NCBI GenBank assembly: GCA_947311845.1
Contig: CAMZMU010000059.1
Span: 34,481,777-34,545,776 of the forward strand
Source: Poa pratensis
Taxonomy: Eukaryota > Streptophyta > Magnoliopsida > Poales > Poaceae
Length of the DNA: 64,000 bases
Direction of reading: 5' to 3'
Shown here: positions 33,655 to 44,101 of the stretch, piece by piece
Layout of the letters: each line of letters opens with the position of its first letter
Numbering within the stretch: the stretch's first letter is position 1
The notes under the pieces: model-generated
Seen by the model: only the letters and a program-made list of their open reading frames with translations
The model's database searches: none
What the model was told of the DNA's origin: nothing
Program-made: the position numbers and the translations under genes

Positions 33655-35006
33655 GAGCAAATGGCAGGTAAAAAACAATGCCAACACCGTTCCCCTATTT
33701 ACCAAAAATCAAAAGAAATCATAGCCATCCAGATCCAAATCGTGCGTTACGCACGCATCTCACCATACACGTGTCAAACGCGGAGAGCAACCGTCGCCGG
33801 CCACTCCGCCCACTACGCACGCAAAAAGAGGAGCCATAATCACCTCTCCGTCAAAAGTGGGCCAGAGCGGTCAAATCAAGTCCAAACTGCGCGTTGTTCG
33901 GTCAGCTCTGTATAAATGGGCCCACCTATGTGTCACGTCCTATCCATCGCAGCGTAACGCACGCCACGCATGTCAGAAATCGCAGTCGAAATAAACGTCA
34001 TCCCTGACGTCATTGAAGCATCTGTTCAGAAATACGTTCGAGTATGCCCAACGCATATTGGTCACTCGATTGCCTTGTTTAGTTCGGGTGTGACAAAACC
34101 TTCTTAAGGTAAAATTGGTCACTCGACGTTCCTTCGACTAAGTCATATTACTCCCATCGGGAGCGTATTCAAAAAAAATTCGACTGAAGATGCTCAAGAC
34201 AATGATTGAGATTATCCTCCATTTACAAGTAATACAGCATAATCTCGGGGGCTACTCCCATCGGGAGCACTGTCGTGCACCCGATAGAATTATGGCACAA
34301 ATTTCTTCGATTAACATATGCAGAGTAAGAGGATTTTCATATTATCCTCCATTGCAAAGCAATAAAGCACAATCTCAGGGGCTACTTCCATCGGGAGCGC
34401 TGTCGCGCACCCGATAGTATAACAGCAAATATCAGTCGACAAAGGGCATGACTCGTCCAACAAAGTTCAAAAAACATACTCGAAACATTCTCGAGTTGCG
34501 TTCGTCGCAAATACCTCGGATGCTGCACGCATAGTGCAAAGGTAAGACCCGCCGAACTTTCGAGCTAGGCTAAGGACCGTTCCAGCAACGTCAATCCTTA
34601 TACTTTCCGTGTCAGCAGACATGATGAAAAATCCCGACGGACGCGTTGGGTAAAGTTCAAAGTTATACTGCAGATTGACTCAGTAAGACCTCAGCGGCCT
34701 AGTCGAATCTGACCAGTTTGTTCCAGATTCGAGTCCGGGGACTTGAGTTTGATTGAAAGCTAGTAAGGTTTTACCCGAATGTGTAGTTAACCAGTCCCGA
34801 TCCGTCGAGTGTACTGGGCCTGCTAAGCTATTATCTCTTGGTCATCATAAACAGAAACCACAGTCGATGAGATACTCGACATAGCCAAACATGTGCTACT
34901 CATACAGGAATTCCAAATTATATATACAGGATACAAAGCATATGACGTGCACTTACGAAAGAGTCCATGCCCGATTCTTCGAGTCAGCCAAGTACTCGGA
35001 GGCTAC
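33655..35006 (+). other. Gypsy 3' untranslated region and polypurine tract
   Basis: Non-coding sequence between the antisense genes and the 3' LTR. It could hold the promoter of antisense gene 1, which would be read leftward; gtataaatgggcc near 33,910 is on the plus strand, so it is not that promoter. The likely polypurine tract is actcggaggctacgga (34,993-35,008), overlapping the LTR start. Confidence 0.5.
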
Positions 35007-35500
35007 GGACATGGGTATACATCTCGGGTACCCTACCATGAGGGTACCTGGTGCACGTGACGACTAAAGGCCCAATAGCGAAGAGACTACTTGAAGCCCA
35101 AGGCAAGAGGCCCAAGAAGATGGAGTACCCTCCAAGATTAGACATAGGCATAGTCGGTTAGAACTTTCCTTACGTGTAAACTAGGTCGGTTACAAACTCC
35201 CGAGACCCAGCCTATTTAAATGCTGGGAGGGGTGCCGATCTAGGACCAAGTCATACTCGAACCACCAAAGCTCTTGTGAGATCTTCATCTCGCCGGACCT
35301 CCCCTGTAATCGCATAATCCAAAATCAATACCAGACAAGCAAGAAGTAGGGTCTTTACCTCCACCCGAGGGGCCTGAACCTGGGTAAATCTTTGCCTCTA
35401 CTTGTCAGCCGACGAAACTACCAGGTACTACCACGTTCTCTCCCCATAATCTCAACCCTAGGTCCTTAACCATGAGATTTGATGAGGGTACACCTCGTCA
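35007..35500 (+). repeat. Gypsy 3' LTR
   Basis: A 494-bp copy of the 5' LTR, ending cacctcgtca and followed by the TSD tggat (35,501-35,505). Its first base is G where the 5' LTR has T. Confidence 0.92.
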
Positions 35501-35505
35501 TGGAT

Positions 35506-36100
35506 GATCCAAGTGTTGGGGTCACTAAGCCCCGCGGCGGGACACTCCTTGGTCCACATCCATAAAATGATCTTCATGATAAGAGGGCCAAAACAAGCAT
35601 TCTTCTTGTGAGCGGTGGCGTTCCAGATCTCACTCCACAAATAATCCATGACATCAAGTTTCTTCCCTTTGTCTTGAATTTATGGGTGAACACCATCAAG
35701 GTAACTAGATAGCTATGAATTTGATCCAAGTTTCCAACCTTGGGGTTGATGGTTTCCCGGTAGATGCTATGCATAATCTCATAGGGAGGATAAACACCCT
35801 CCGAGTTTCCACAAGTGAACTTTTCAAAAAGTAGAGAGGAAGAAGGTCATCCTTGGTCAATGGTTTTGGATTAAAATGAACACGGAACCACTTCTCTTCA
35901 TGAGCATCTTTCCAATGGGGACCAAAATCTTCATACCCAAGCATAGCACCAACCTCACTCCAAAGTGCGGTGAATTGCTTATCCCTAGTCATCCAAGTGA
36001 TATACCTTGGCAGCTCAGTTCCAAAGTAGACGGTGGTAAGAAACTGACATACAAGGGACTCATCATAGTTTTGCTGGAGAGTATGATTTCTAAACAAGCT
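35506..36100 (-). pseudogene. gag-like ORF, N-terminal part (split by Gypsy insertion)
   Basis: The minus strand encodes YITWMTRDKQFTALWSEVGA, then LGYEDFGPHWKDAHEEKWF and PKPLTKDDLLPLYFL, followed in other frames by GYLVTLMVFTHKFKTKGR-like and WIICGVRSG pieces. It resembles a protein family repeatedly found in non-autonomous Triticeae LTR elements (from memory). Two frameshifts lie near 35,700 and 35,640. The reading continues at 22,070 on the other side of the Gypsy insertion, showing that the Gypsy element landed inside this ORF. There is no enzymatic motif. Confidence 0.6.
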
Positions 36101-37259
36101 CTAGGGACAACTTCAAAAACTATTATGATAACACTCTGGGAAATGTAGACGAGTCACAGACTAAAACATCAAAACATTGCAGCAATTCCACAAACTCGTA
36201 ACCATTACATAATTCACAACTGTATAAACCAAGCCGCAAGAGAACCCAACAAAATTAAAGTAGACTATAACCAGCAAGCCAGTCGATTTGTATTCATGTA
36301 GCTACAGTTTACTCTATCTGCTCCCTCTGTATGACTCTTTACATAATGACATGCTTAAAGATACTACAAACAAGGAATACAACAAAACTGTGCCCACTTA
36401 TTATGTGTTGCAACAAATTACACAACAGTCTAGCATTGTTTGTAAACTTGAACTTCATGAATATATGTTGCCATAATGTACAGAGCAAACACATCTCAAA
36501 ATAAAACAAGATATATGCCACCATGCATCTAATGAGTTCCAAAAATATATGTTTCCAATAACTGCTATGAACCAGACACGAAAGATGTTAAAGGTTACTA
36601 TTGATCAACCAGCTGAAATGTAAACAAAAGTTGAAATGCAAACAAAATAGACACCAAAATTTGGTTTCTATCAACACTGCAAGTTTTTGCAGCCTATTCA
36701 TCAAATGAACAGACATAACAAGAATTCAACCAAACAACCACTCAATGATCTATAAATTCCAATTACAAGCTATAAGTTCTTCACTTTGAAATTCAAACAT
36801 TATCAGGTGAAAGCAACATTTCCCCCAATGATCTACACCCAACAGCTTCCCTGCAAGCAATCAAATTTACCCAAAGCATCCAAATAAACACAAAGTCCCC
36901 TACTGGAACACATCAAAAGCACGAATGAACATTCCAAACAGCAGTCCTTAATATTTCAGTCTTCACAATATTATTACAAACAGGACCTAGCGATTCACAG
37001 TTTCCTCCTCACATCCCTCCCTCGCACTACACACTCCCCGAACATACATACACCAGTGTTAAGGTAAAAGAGTACGGACTGATCCCGCACCTACGCGGAA
37101 GCCACGCAGATTAGGTTCAAACAAGGATCAACCGATCTCGATGACATGCAACAAGAACAACCACAGCAACGACGACTAGGTGGTTCAATCCAGAGAGACA
37201 AATACAGAAGGGGAGGAGGGAGGACGGGGCACCGGCGCCATTGTGCAGTGCCGGCGGGC
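36101..37259. other. No gene; 3' flank of histone H2A
   Basis: AT-rich sequence; its right-hand part is probably the H2A 3' UTR (the gene is on the minus strand). The stem-loop that ends animal histone mRNAs is not seen, consistent with polyadenylated plant histone mRNAs. Confidence 0.4.
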
Positions 37260-37840
37260 CTAAGAGGCAGCCGCCTTCTTGCCGGGGGCCTTCCTGGGCG
37301 ACTTGGGCGGCTTGGGCTCCTTGGCCACCTTGGCTTCCTTGGCAGCGGTCTTCTTGGGGAGCAGCACGGGGTTGATGTTGGGCAGCACGCCTCCGTGCGC
37401 GATGGTGACACCGGCGAGCAGCTTCCCGAGCTCCTCGTCGTTGCGGATCGCGAGCAGCACGTGCCGCGGGATGATCCGGTTCTTCTTGTTGTCCCGCGCC
37501 GCGTTCCCCGCCAGCTCCAGGACCTGGTAGGTAGACAAAAATAGGCAAAAGGGGGGAAAACAGAGGCGAATCAGTCAGAGCTAATTCCGCGGCTGGTTGC
37601 CGTCGTAAGTGAGGTCCTCACCTCGGCGGCGAGGTACTCGAGGACGGCGGCGAGGTAGACGGGGGCGCCGCTGCCGACGCGCTTGGCGTAGCGCCCCAGC
37701 TTGAGGTAGCGCCCGATGCGGCCGACGGGGAACTGGAGGCCGGCCTTGACGGAGCGGGAGACGGACTTCTTCTTCGGCCCGCCGCCGCCACGGCGCCCGG
37801 CCGCGCCGGCCTTCTTCGTCGCCTTCGCTCCGGACTCCAT
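37260..37840 (-). CDS. Histone H2A (H2A.W-like, C-terminal SPRK motif)
   Basis: A core histone that pairs with H2B in the nucleosome. Exon 1 (37,840-37,622) and exon 2 (37,523-37,260) are joined by a 98-bp GT-AG intron, giving 160 residues in a clean frame. The histone fold is complete: [20 protein letters not shown], then [55 protein letters not shown], and [15 protein letters not shown] of the docking domain. The acidic-patch residues (E of [11 protein letters not shown] of RNDEEL) are present. The tail has [10 protein letters not shown]; an SPKK-type motif in an extended tail is characteristic of plant H2A.W, which marks heterochromatin. The tail here has only one such motif, so H2A.W versus a general long-tail H2A is not certain. 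I chose the ATG giving [10 protein letters not shown]; an in-frame ATG 12 codons upstream ([12 protein letters not shown]) would extend it. Confidence 0.95.
37524..37621 (-). other. Histone H2A intron (98 bp)
   Basis: The donor is gtgagg after GCCGCCGAG and the acceptor is ctaccag before GTCCTGGAG. It falls between codons (phase 0) in the AAE/VLELAG position. Confidence 0.9.
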
Positions 37841-38810
37841 CGCCGATCCCGAGCTCCGAAGCTTTTCCTCCTCCACTTTTTTTTTCGCTCCTTTTCTTCC
37901 GGTCGATGATTTCTTCGGGTCCTTTGATTTTTTTGGCTTTGTTTTGTGCGGTGGTGGGTGTCCGTTTGTGCTTTCTCTGTGTGTGTGTTTTCTCTGTGTT
38001 TGGCTGGAGGATAGGGGGCGGTGCTTCGATCTCGACCGCTAGCAGCTGAGGAATCGATGGATGTCAGTCGTCGGATAGGGCTGGGCGATCCAGGTGAGAG
38101 GCAGACCAGCCAATAGGAGGAGGTACTAGTGGATTGTGTTTTCGGTCTTCTGTCATTTGGAGCAAGGTTTTCGTTATCTGAATAGTATACAATATATAAT
38201 TTTGTGTTTGAATTGTAGGATTGTATGTTATGATCGTATCGGTTGTAAATATTTTATAATAGTTTTTTGTCGATGTGAGACACTAGCATACATTTTGGGA
38301 CATTGACAATGCGACAATCATGACTTCGAGGGCTTGTTCTTGTACCGCTCGACATTTAGGAGAGATGATGTCCTAACTTTTAGGGAAGGTGTAGTCCTAA
38401 CTCCTAAATATAACAAAAAGATAATGCCTAAAGATAGTATATAATATTATTTTTATATTAGTTTTATTTTCACTTGCCTTTATTATTACGATGCTATTTT
38501 CAAGCCAGAGGTTTATAATTCCACAACCAAAGCTTCTAAAGTGTAACCATTTTCTAAGAATAAAGTCCAGTGGGTAACACATGTTTTTCACAACAAATTG
38601 ATTTAATTTTCCACCACTCATATGGTAGAAAAAATGATAATACAAGATTGACGAAAACTGATGATTACTAATTAGCACTTAGAAAGAACATTGGAAGGAG
38701 GAGGTGAAGGAATTGAGAGAGGTCGATGAGATAGAAGCAATGTTCGAGGGACCTTGATTTTATGAAAGATGGAACCAAACAAAACGTAATACTACTACTA
38801 CAATACAATG
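37841..38810. other. H2A upstream flank and AT-rich spacer, no gene
   Basis: The first few hundred bp should contain the H2A promoter (leftward). I see a purine/pyrimidine-rich leader but no clear TATA box or histone octamer element. 38,200-38,800 is AT-rich with nothing recognisable. Confidence 0.35.
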
Positions 38811-38887
38811 ATGAGTACTTGTGTAGTTTGTTGTGGGAATCATATTGTAATCAACACATTACCACGTGGAATATTTCCAACGCAACT

Positions 38888-39062
38888 TAACCACAAGATA
38901 CCGCTGACCGGTGCTACCGCTATGGAGTGCGATCGTACCGCTCTGGTAACTAGCGGAAGTGAGAGCGGTACTACCGCTCTTGGGCACTGTGCAGGCTGGA
39001 AGTATGCGCACTATCCAGGTGCGGTAGTACCGGCTCCTACGTCGGTTGTACCGCTAACTTTT
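38888..39062. repeat. Second block of gcggta/taccgc inverted motifs
   Basis: Words such as gcggtactaccgc, gcggtagtaccgg and taccgct recur in both orientations, as in the block at 20,640-21,065. It lies about 0.75 kb from the Copia fragment and is probably part of that element's terminal region. Confidence 0.55.
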
Positions 39063-39329
39063 TTAGAACACCAAGATGAAGTAAAATTGAACTAGTTAAT
39101 ATGGTTTTTGAGTTTCGAAGATTGTCTTGGGATGAGAACTTAGCAACTAAGACAATATGGTAATATGCACATAAGATTGCAAGATGCAAAAATAAAAGCC
39201 AATCCTGAATGTTTTTTTCATGGCTAGCGTGACATATGGTCTAATAAACAAATAAGAACTAATTATGTTCAACTCCTCGCATGAGGAGGTCGGTGGCCGA
39301 GGCCATCATTTTGAGTATGCTTGACTTAC

Positions 39330-39584
39330 TCCCTCCACCCAAACTAGGATGCGTATAGTTTTTGTTTAAAGTCAAACATTTTAAAGTTTGACCAATTATA
39401 TAGACCAAATATCAACATCTACAATACCAAATGCGCATGATATAAAAATATATCTCATGATCGTTCTAAAATATTAATTTGGGATTATAAGTCTCAACAC
39501 TTTTTTCTCTATGTATGGTCAAACTCAGACATGTTTGACTTTGCCAAAAAAAACTATACGCATCTTAATTTGGGAAGGAGGGAG
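39330..39584. mobile_element. Stowaway-type MITE (255 bp)
   Basis: The terminal inverted repeats are ctccctccacccaaactagg on the left and, reversed, ctcccttcccaaattaagat on the right. They continue into a shared gcgtatagttttt arm. The element is flanked by TA at 39,328-39,329 and 39,585-39,586, the Tc1/mariner (Stowaway) TSD. Confidence 0.9.
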
Positions 39585-39789
39585 TAGTACCGAAAATATA
39601 TATTTTTGGGTCAAAAATCAATATTCATTACTGAAGCATCATTTGTCACAAAGTGACTATAATGCATGTTTTTTTATGTTTACGCATAATAAAGAGGAGT
39701 GTTGGTTTATGAAGTAAACTACCCTCTCATATGTTCATGCCTACATCCAAAAAAGATAAACGACTAATATGGTTCGGCATGCAAGACCA

Positions 39790-40055
39790 TCATTCCACCT
39801 TACTTGAATATATGACATTTAGTTCATATTCGAACTCTCGAAAACTTGATTCATCAAATCTAAAAAAAGATCTTGATTCATCTCGGGGCTTTGTGAAGAT
39901 GCCTGCAAGTTTCTCATTGCTCCGCACATAACAGAGCTCAATATCACCACGGGCCACATGCTCATGAATGAAACGATAATGAATCTCAATATGTTTCATC
40001 CTGCTATGTTGCACAGGGTTGTGCGCCAGTACGCAGTCTTGATAGTAGTCTCATT
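39790..40055 (-). pseudogene. Copia RNase H C-terminal fragment
   Basis: The minus strand reads YQDCVLAHNPVQHSRMKHIE, then IHEHVARGDIELCYV and LAGIFTKPRDESR. This is the C-terminal end of Ty1/Copia RNase H, with the conserved HSRTKHI-like and FTKP motifs. A short insertion (SFFRFDESS) separates the last strand. The rest of pol is absent, so it is a remnant of a Copia element in minus orientation. Its LTR region may include the hairpin block at 38,888-39,062. Confidence 0.85.
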
Positions 40056-40059
40056 CGGA

Positions 40060-40686
40060 GGCGAAGATAGCAGGGGGCCACCCTCTCCCCTAACTTGCAA
40101 ACAAAAAATTACCCCAAAGAAGATTGACTACTGCTCCTTCTCGTACTCTCCTTTGGTCCTATTCTAAAAGAAAAGGAAACGAGCAACGCACGAGGCAACA
40201 TGCTCCTCTCATTCCTCTCCCATGGTCCTACTCCTCTCGTTCGGTTGTTCCCCGATTTCTCTTTGTGGTCAACTCGACCACAAACCAGGGCACCAAGCCA
40301 TTCCCCAATGCTCAATCCTCTCTGAATTCTGAACTGGAGGCATGCAATCCATATAAAAGCAAGGCGGCAGGTGCCGGAGAAGCCCTGCGGTCCCCAAGAT
40401 GTTGCCCCCTCTCGCCCTTGTCTCACGTTCCCCTCCGATCTTGGATTCTTGGCTTCCCCAAAAAAAGATACATATTTTTGAATTTTTGATTCCTACTAGT
40501 CTCTAGAATCTGGATCGATCTATGATTTGTTTGCTATGAGTGTAGGGCCCTTGTATGATTGTATCTCCTTTCACACTTTTAGATATGCCATATGTTTTAT
40601 TTAGACTTATTATTTCCGAAATAGGATATATTCCCATAGTCATAGCTGATGCCTGATGGTGTATTGTGCTCATTGTTCAGGATAAT
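40060..40686. other. Upstream region of the hAT transposase, no gene
   Basis: Contains a pyrimidine-rich stretch and a splice-acceptor-like ttgttcag at about 40,673-40,680 just before the first coding segment of the transposase. No hAT terminal inverted repeat was identified here. Confidence 0.35.
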
Positions 40687-40687
40687 C

Positions 40688-41451
40688 ATGGGTAAAAATA
40701 AAAAAAGATTGTACCGGTGCAAAACATGCATTCTTATTTTGGGAAGAAAGCAAGAGTCGATGATGGTTTAGAACAAATTAATTTTGTTGCTGGCCCAAAC
40801 TTGGATGAACAAGAACCAAAAGGTTTGGAAGAAGAAGAAATGCCCACAACACCTCAACAGCAAGAGTGCCAACTACCCACCAACATCAGGAGCACCACCA
40901 CCACCTTCAGTTCAGAGAAGCAATGATGATTCTGCTGTTTTGATAGTAGAAAGGGATATGGGTTTGCGGTGCCAAGTTTGGGATTGTCCTCCAAATAATC
41001 AAGAAAATGGCTCGTTTGGCATATATGAAGCATGGGCCATATCAATTTCACAAATATGAGTACCCTCTTGATGATGCAACAAACCATCCACGCAAGTTTC
41101 AATACAATTGGTTTGAAACCTTCCCTTGGTTAGAATACTTGCCTACAAAAGATTCATTGTATTGTTTTCTATGCTTTCTATTATATAGGAAGCCATTGGG
41201 GAGCAAAAGATCTGATATGTTTATAGTGGAAGGGTTCAGAAAATGGAAGAAAGTTAACAATGGAAAGGACTGCTCGTTCTTGACTCACATGGGAAAGGAT
41301 AGTAAATCTGCTCACAATTATGCTGTCAAATGTTATGATAATCTGAAGAATAAGTCATGTCATATGGAACAATTAGTGGAGAAGCAAACTGAAGAAGACA
41401 TCAAAAGAAATAGGCTACGGCTCAAAGCAACAATTGATGTATTATGGTGGT
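40688..41451 (+). pseudogene. hAT transposase (TTF zinc-finger type), N-terminal part
   Basis: The 5' part of a plant hAT-family transposase resembling ZMYM1/TTF-domain proteins. After an acidic N-terminal stretch (MHSYFGKKARVDDG), the TTF zinc-finger region reads MKHGPYQFHKYEYPLD, then FQYNWFETFPWLEYLP, DSLYCFLCFLLYRKP and EGFRKWKKVNNGKDC, with the expected CxxC and His residues (SAHNYAV). A frameshift lies near 40,925-41,010. The frame runs to TIDVLWW and is cut at 41,451 by the Athila-like insertion, continuing at 48,212. hAT transposases cut out and reinsert elements using a DDE core and dimerise through the C terminus. This copy is non-functional. Confidence 0.88.
41447..41451. repeat. 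Athila-like element TSD, left copy
   Basis: The 5-bp gtggt matches 48,212-48,216 after the 3' LTR. Confidence 0.88.
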
Positions 41452-43027
41452 TGATACGCCTCAAACGTATCTATAATTTTTGATGTTCCATGTTGATATT
41501 ATACCAATTGTTACATTTTTACATACACTTCATATCATTTTTATACATTTTCTGGGACTAACCTATTAACAAGATGCCACAGTGCCAGTTCCTGTTTTTT
41601 TTTGTTTTTGTATTTCAGAAAAGCTGTTAAGGAAATATTCTCGGAATTAGACGAAAATCAACGGAGGTCCCTATTCCACCGACACGTCCACAGAGTCCAA
41701 AGGAGAGACGGAGAAGCGCCAGGAGGCGGCCACACCTAGGCTCGGCGCGGCCCCACCTCCTGCCGCGCCGAGGGGTGGTGTGGGCCCCTCGGATGGCCTC
41801 CGACGCCGCCCTTTCGCCTATTTATTCCTCCCGTCTGGAAAACCCTAAATACCCGAGTCATATTCCACGAAAAGTTTCAGAGGCGCCGCCGTCGTCAACC
41901 CTAGCTCGGGAGGGTTCCGAAGCTCTTCTTGGCACCCTGCCGGAGAGGGGAATCATCACCGGAGGGCTCTACATCGCCATGTCTGCCTCCGGAGTGATGC
42001 GTGAGTAGTTCATCCTTGGACTGCGGGTCCATAGCAGTAGCTAGATGGTTGTCTCTCCACTTTATGCTATCATGTTTAGATCTTGTGAGCTGCCTAACAT
42101 GATCAAGATCATCTTATTGTAATGCTACATGTTGTGTTTGCTGGGATCCGATGAATATTGAATACTATGATCAAGTTGATTATTAATCTATATTACATGT
42201 TATTTATGATCTTGCATACTCTCCGTTACTAGTAGATGCTTTGGCCAAGTAGATGCTTGTAACTCCAAGAGGGGGTATTTATGCTAGATAGTGGGTTCAT
42301 GCCTCCAGTAATCTGGGCGAGTGACAGCAACGTCTAAGGTTGTGGATGTGCTGTTGCCACTAGGGATAACATAACAATGCTATGTCTACGGTCATATGTA
42401 TTTGTTTACATTACGCACATTACTTAATGCGATTATCCGTTGCTTGCAACTTAATACCAACGGGGGACACGGATGTTAACCTGACGGTGGATTATTAGTC
42501 ATAGATGCGGTTGGATAACGGTCTATGTATCTTGTCGTAATGCCCAATTAAATATCATGGTAGTCATCTTGTCATTTATATGCATTGTCATGCGCTCACT
42601 ATTTTATCAATTGCCCAGCTGTAATTTGTTTGCCCGACATGTTATTTATCTTTATGGAGAGACACCACTAGTGAACTGTGGACCCCGGTCCATTCTTTTA
42701 CACTGATAAAACCACCAACTACAAACAATTGTTCTCTTTTACTTCCTGCAATTAAATACTATTTTCCACACCATACGTTTAATCTTTTTTACAGCAAGCC
42801 GGGAAGATTGACAACCTTCCTGTTTCATTGGGGCAAAGTAGTTTCATTGTGTTGTGTGCAGGTTCCACGTTGGTGATTGAGCAACGGCGCCACCAACAAC
42901 CTTCTGAAGTGATCCTACTCCTCCTGGATCTGACAACCTTGGTTTCTTACTGAGGGAAAACTTGCTGATGCATTGCTTCATACCTTCCTCTTGGGGTCTC
43001 CCAACGAATGTGTGTTTCACGTCATCA
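41452..43027 (+). repeat. Athila-like 5' LTR
   Basis: A 1,576-bp LTR; it contains a tatttattcctcc promoter-like element near 41,819 and ends cacgtcatca. Confidence 0.92.
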
Positions 43028-43039
43028 AGCATATTTTTC

Positions 43040-43055
43040 TGGCGCCGTTGCCGGG
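43040..43055 (+). other. Athila-like primer-binding site
   Basis: The sequence tggcgccgttgccggg lies 12 bp after the LTR. From memory it matches the 3' end of plant tRNA-Asp, the usual Athila primer. Confidence 0.75.
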
Positions 43056-43223
43056 AGATAGAAGACTTCTGCAAGGGGAGTCTCACGCTTCCAATCTCTT
43101 TACTTTGTTTTTTGTCTTGCTTAGTTTATTTTTATTTTATCTTGTTTGCTTTAAATTATCAAAAATACAAAAATTAGTTACTTGCATCTAGTTATTTTTA
43201 ATCTTGTTTTCTGTTTAGCCATC

Positions 43224-43601
43224 ATGTCTAGTCATGTTCCTCATATCATGTCACCTGAGGAAGACATTTTCACTTTCAAACAAGGGAGTGAGGAGAGTTT
43301 TAAAAATGCTTGGTCTAGAATTTTCGAGTCCTATGGGAAAACCGAACCTAAAATGACTTTAAGCCTGCTCCTTAGTAGTTTTTATTTTGGTCTTGTTCTT
43401 TGCTATAGATATGCTTTAGACGCTGTAGTAGGAGGGGATTTCCTTCGTCATGATGGGGATCAAGCTTTCAATGCCATAAAAAAATTAATTACTTCATCTA
43501 TCTCCTCAACTAGTAAAATAGATTCAGCTCTTGAGAACATATATGCAAGGATTAATACCCTTGAGACAGATATTTCTAGTTTAAAAGAGGCTTACACTTA
43601 G
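43224..43601 (+). pseudogene. Athila-like gag remnant
   Basis: An open frame of about 125 residues starts at the ATG of MSSHVPHIM. It contains FKQGSEESFKNAWSRIFESY, the phrase found near the N terminus of Athila-type gag proteins, then a short body, a helical ISSTSKIDSALENIYARINT segment and a stop. Full gag proteins are several times longer and include a zinc knuckle; both are missing, so this is a shortened version. Short gag-like products of this kind are common in non-autonomous families, so the shortening may be ancestral rather than recent decay. Confidence 0.65.
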
Positions 43602-43622
43602 ACTCTAGAACGCTTTGAAAAA

Positions 43623-44100
43623 GTGCCAGTACCTTTTGAACCTTCGGGGTGGATTCCCTCAGTAAAAGTTGTTATCAATGGTGATACCTTTCATGCTCGC
43701 TGCGATACTATGTCTGAATTTTATTTAATGCCCATGAATATTTATGAGTCCTTAAACCTTTGGGAACTTTCCAAGTATGGAAGTTGTATAACTTTGGCTG
43801 ATAATACTACTAAATTACCAAAGGGGTAGCTGAAGGAGTATATACAAAACTCTTGGGAATAACAGTATCCATTGGTTACCATGTTATTGAATGTGCAGGA
43901 GAAGGGCAAATTACGCTTGGAAGGTCACTGCTAAAACTCTTTGAAGCCACCATAGATATGGGCCAAGGTATTATGAGGTTTATCTCCTCACCAGGTAGAA
44001 TCATAAATTTCCTAAAGTTAAGAATAAGGGTAAGAGAGCTAAACGTAATGTTGATGCTTCTACACTTGGTAATACTTGATGCATGCTTTGTGCCTAGCTA
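43623..44100 (+). pseudogene. Athila-like protease remnant
   Basis: Reads VVINGDTFHARCDTMSEFYL, MPMNIYESLNL and ITLADNTTKLPKG, then after a frameshift ECAGEGQITLGRSLLKLF and TIDMGQGIMRFI. These follow the order of the Athila protease, but the catalytic position reads CDTMS, where the usual D(L/T)GAS is altered. The flap-end LGR motif is kept. It is followed by non-coding sequence with gcttatgggaggcaaccca, a phrase I recall from related Triticeae elements. Confidence 0.65.
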
Positions 44101-44101
44101 A

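Larger units (their letters stand above)
22076..35500 (+). mobile_element. Gypsy retrotransposon, Tat-lineage type, complete with both LTRs
   Basis: A 13,425-bp element with LTRs of 489 and 494 bp, TGACA...CGTCA ends (first T changed to G in the 3' LTR) and the TSD tggat. The pol order is protease, RT, RNase H, an additional RNase H domain and integrase, which is the Gypsy order with the extra RNase H of the Tat lineage. About 5.7 kb lies between integrase and the 3' LTR and contains antisense intron-bearing genes, another Tat feature (as in Grande-type elements). By eye the LTRs differ at about 14 substitutions and 4 single-base indels, so the insertion is fairly young. The coding frames on the plus strand nevertheless carry multiple frameshifts. 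It interrupted an older LTR-type element. Confidence 0.92.
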
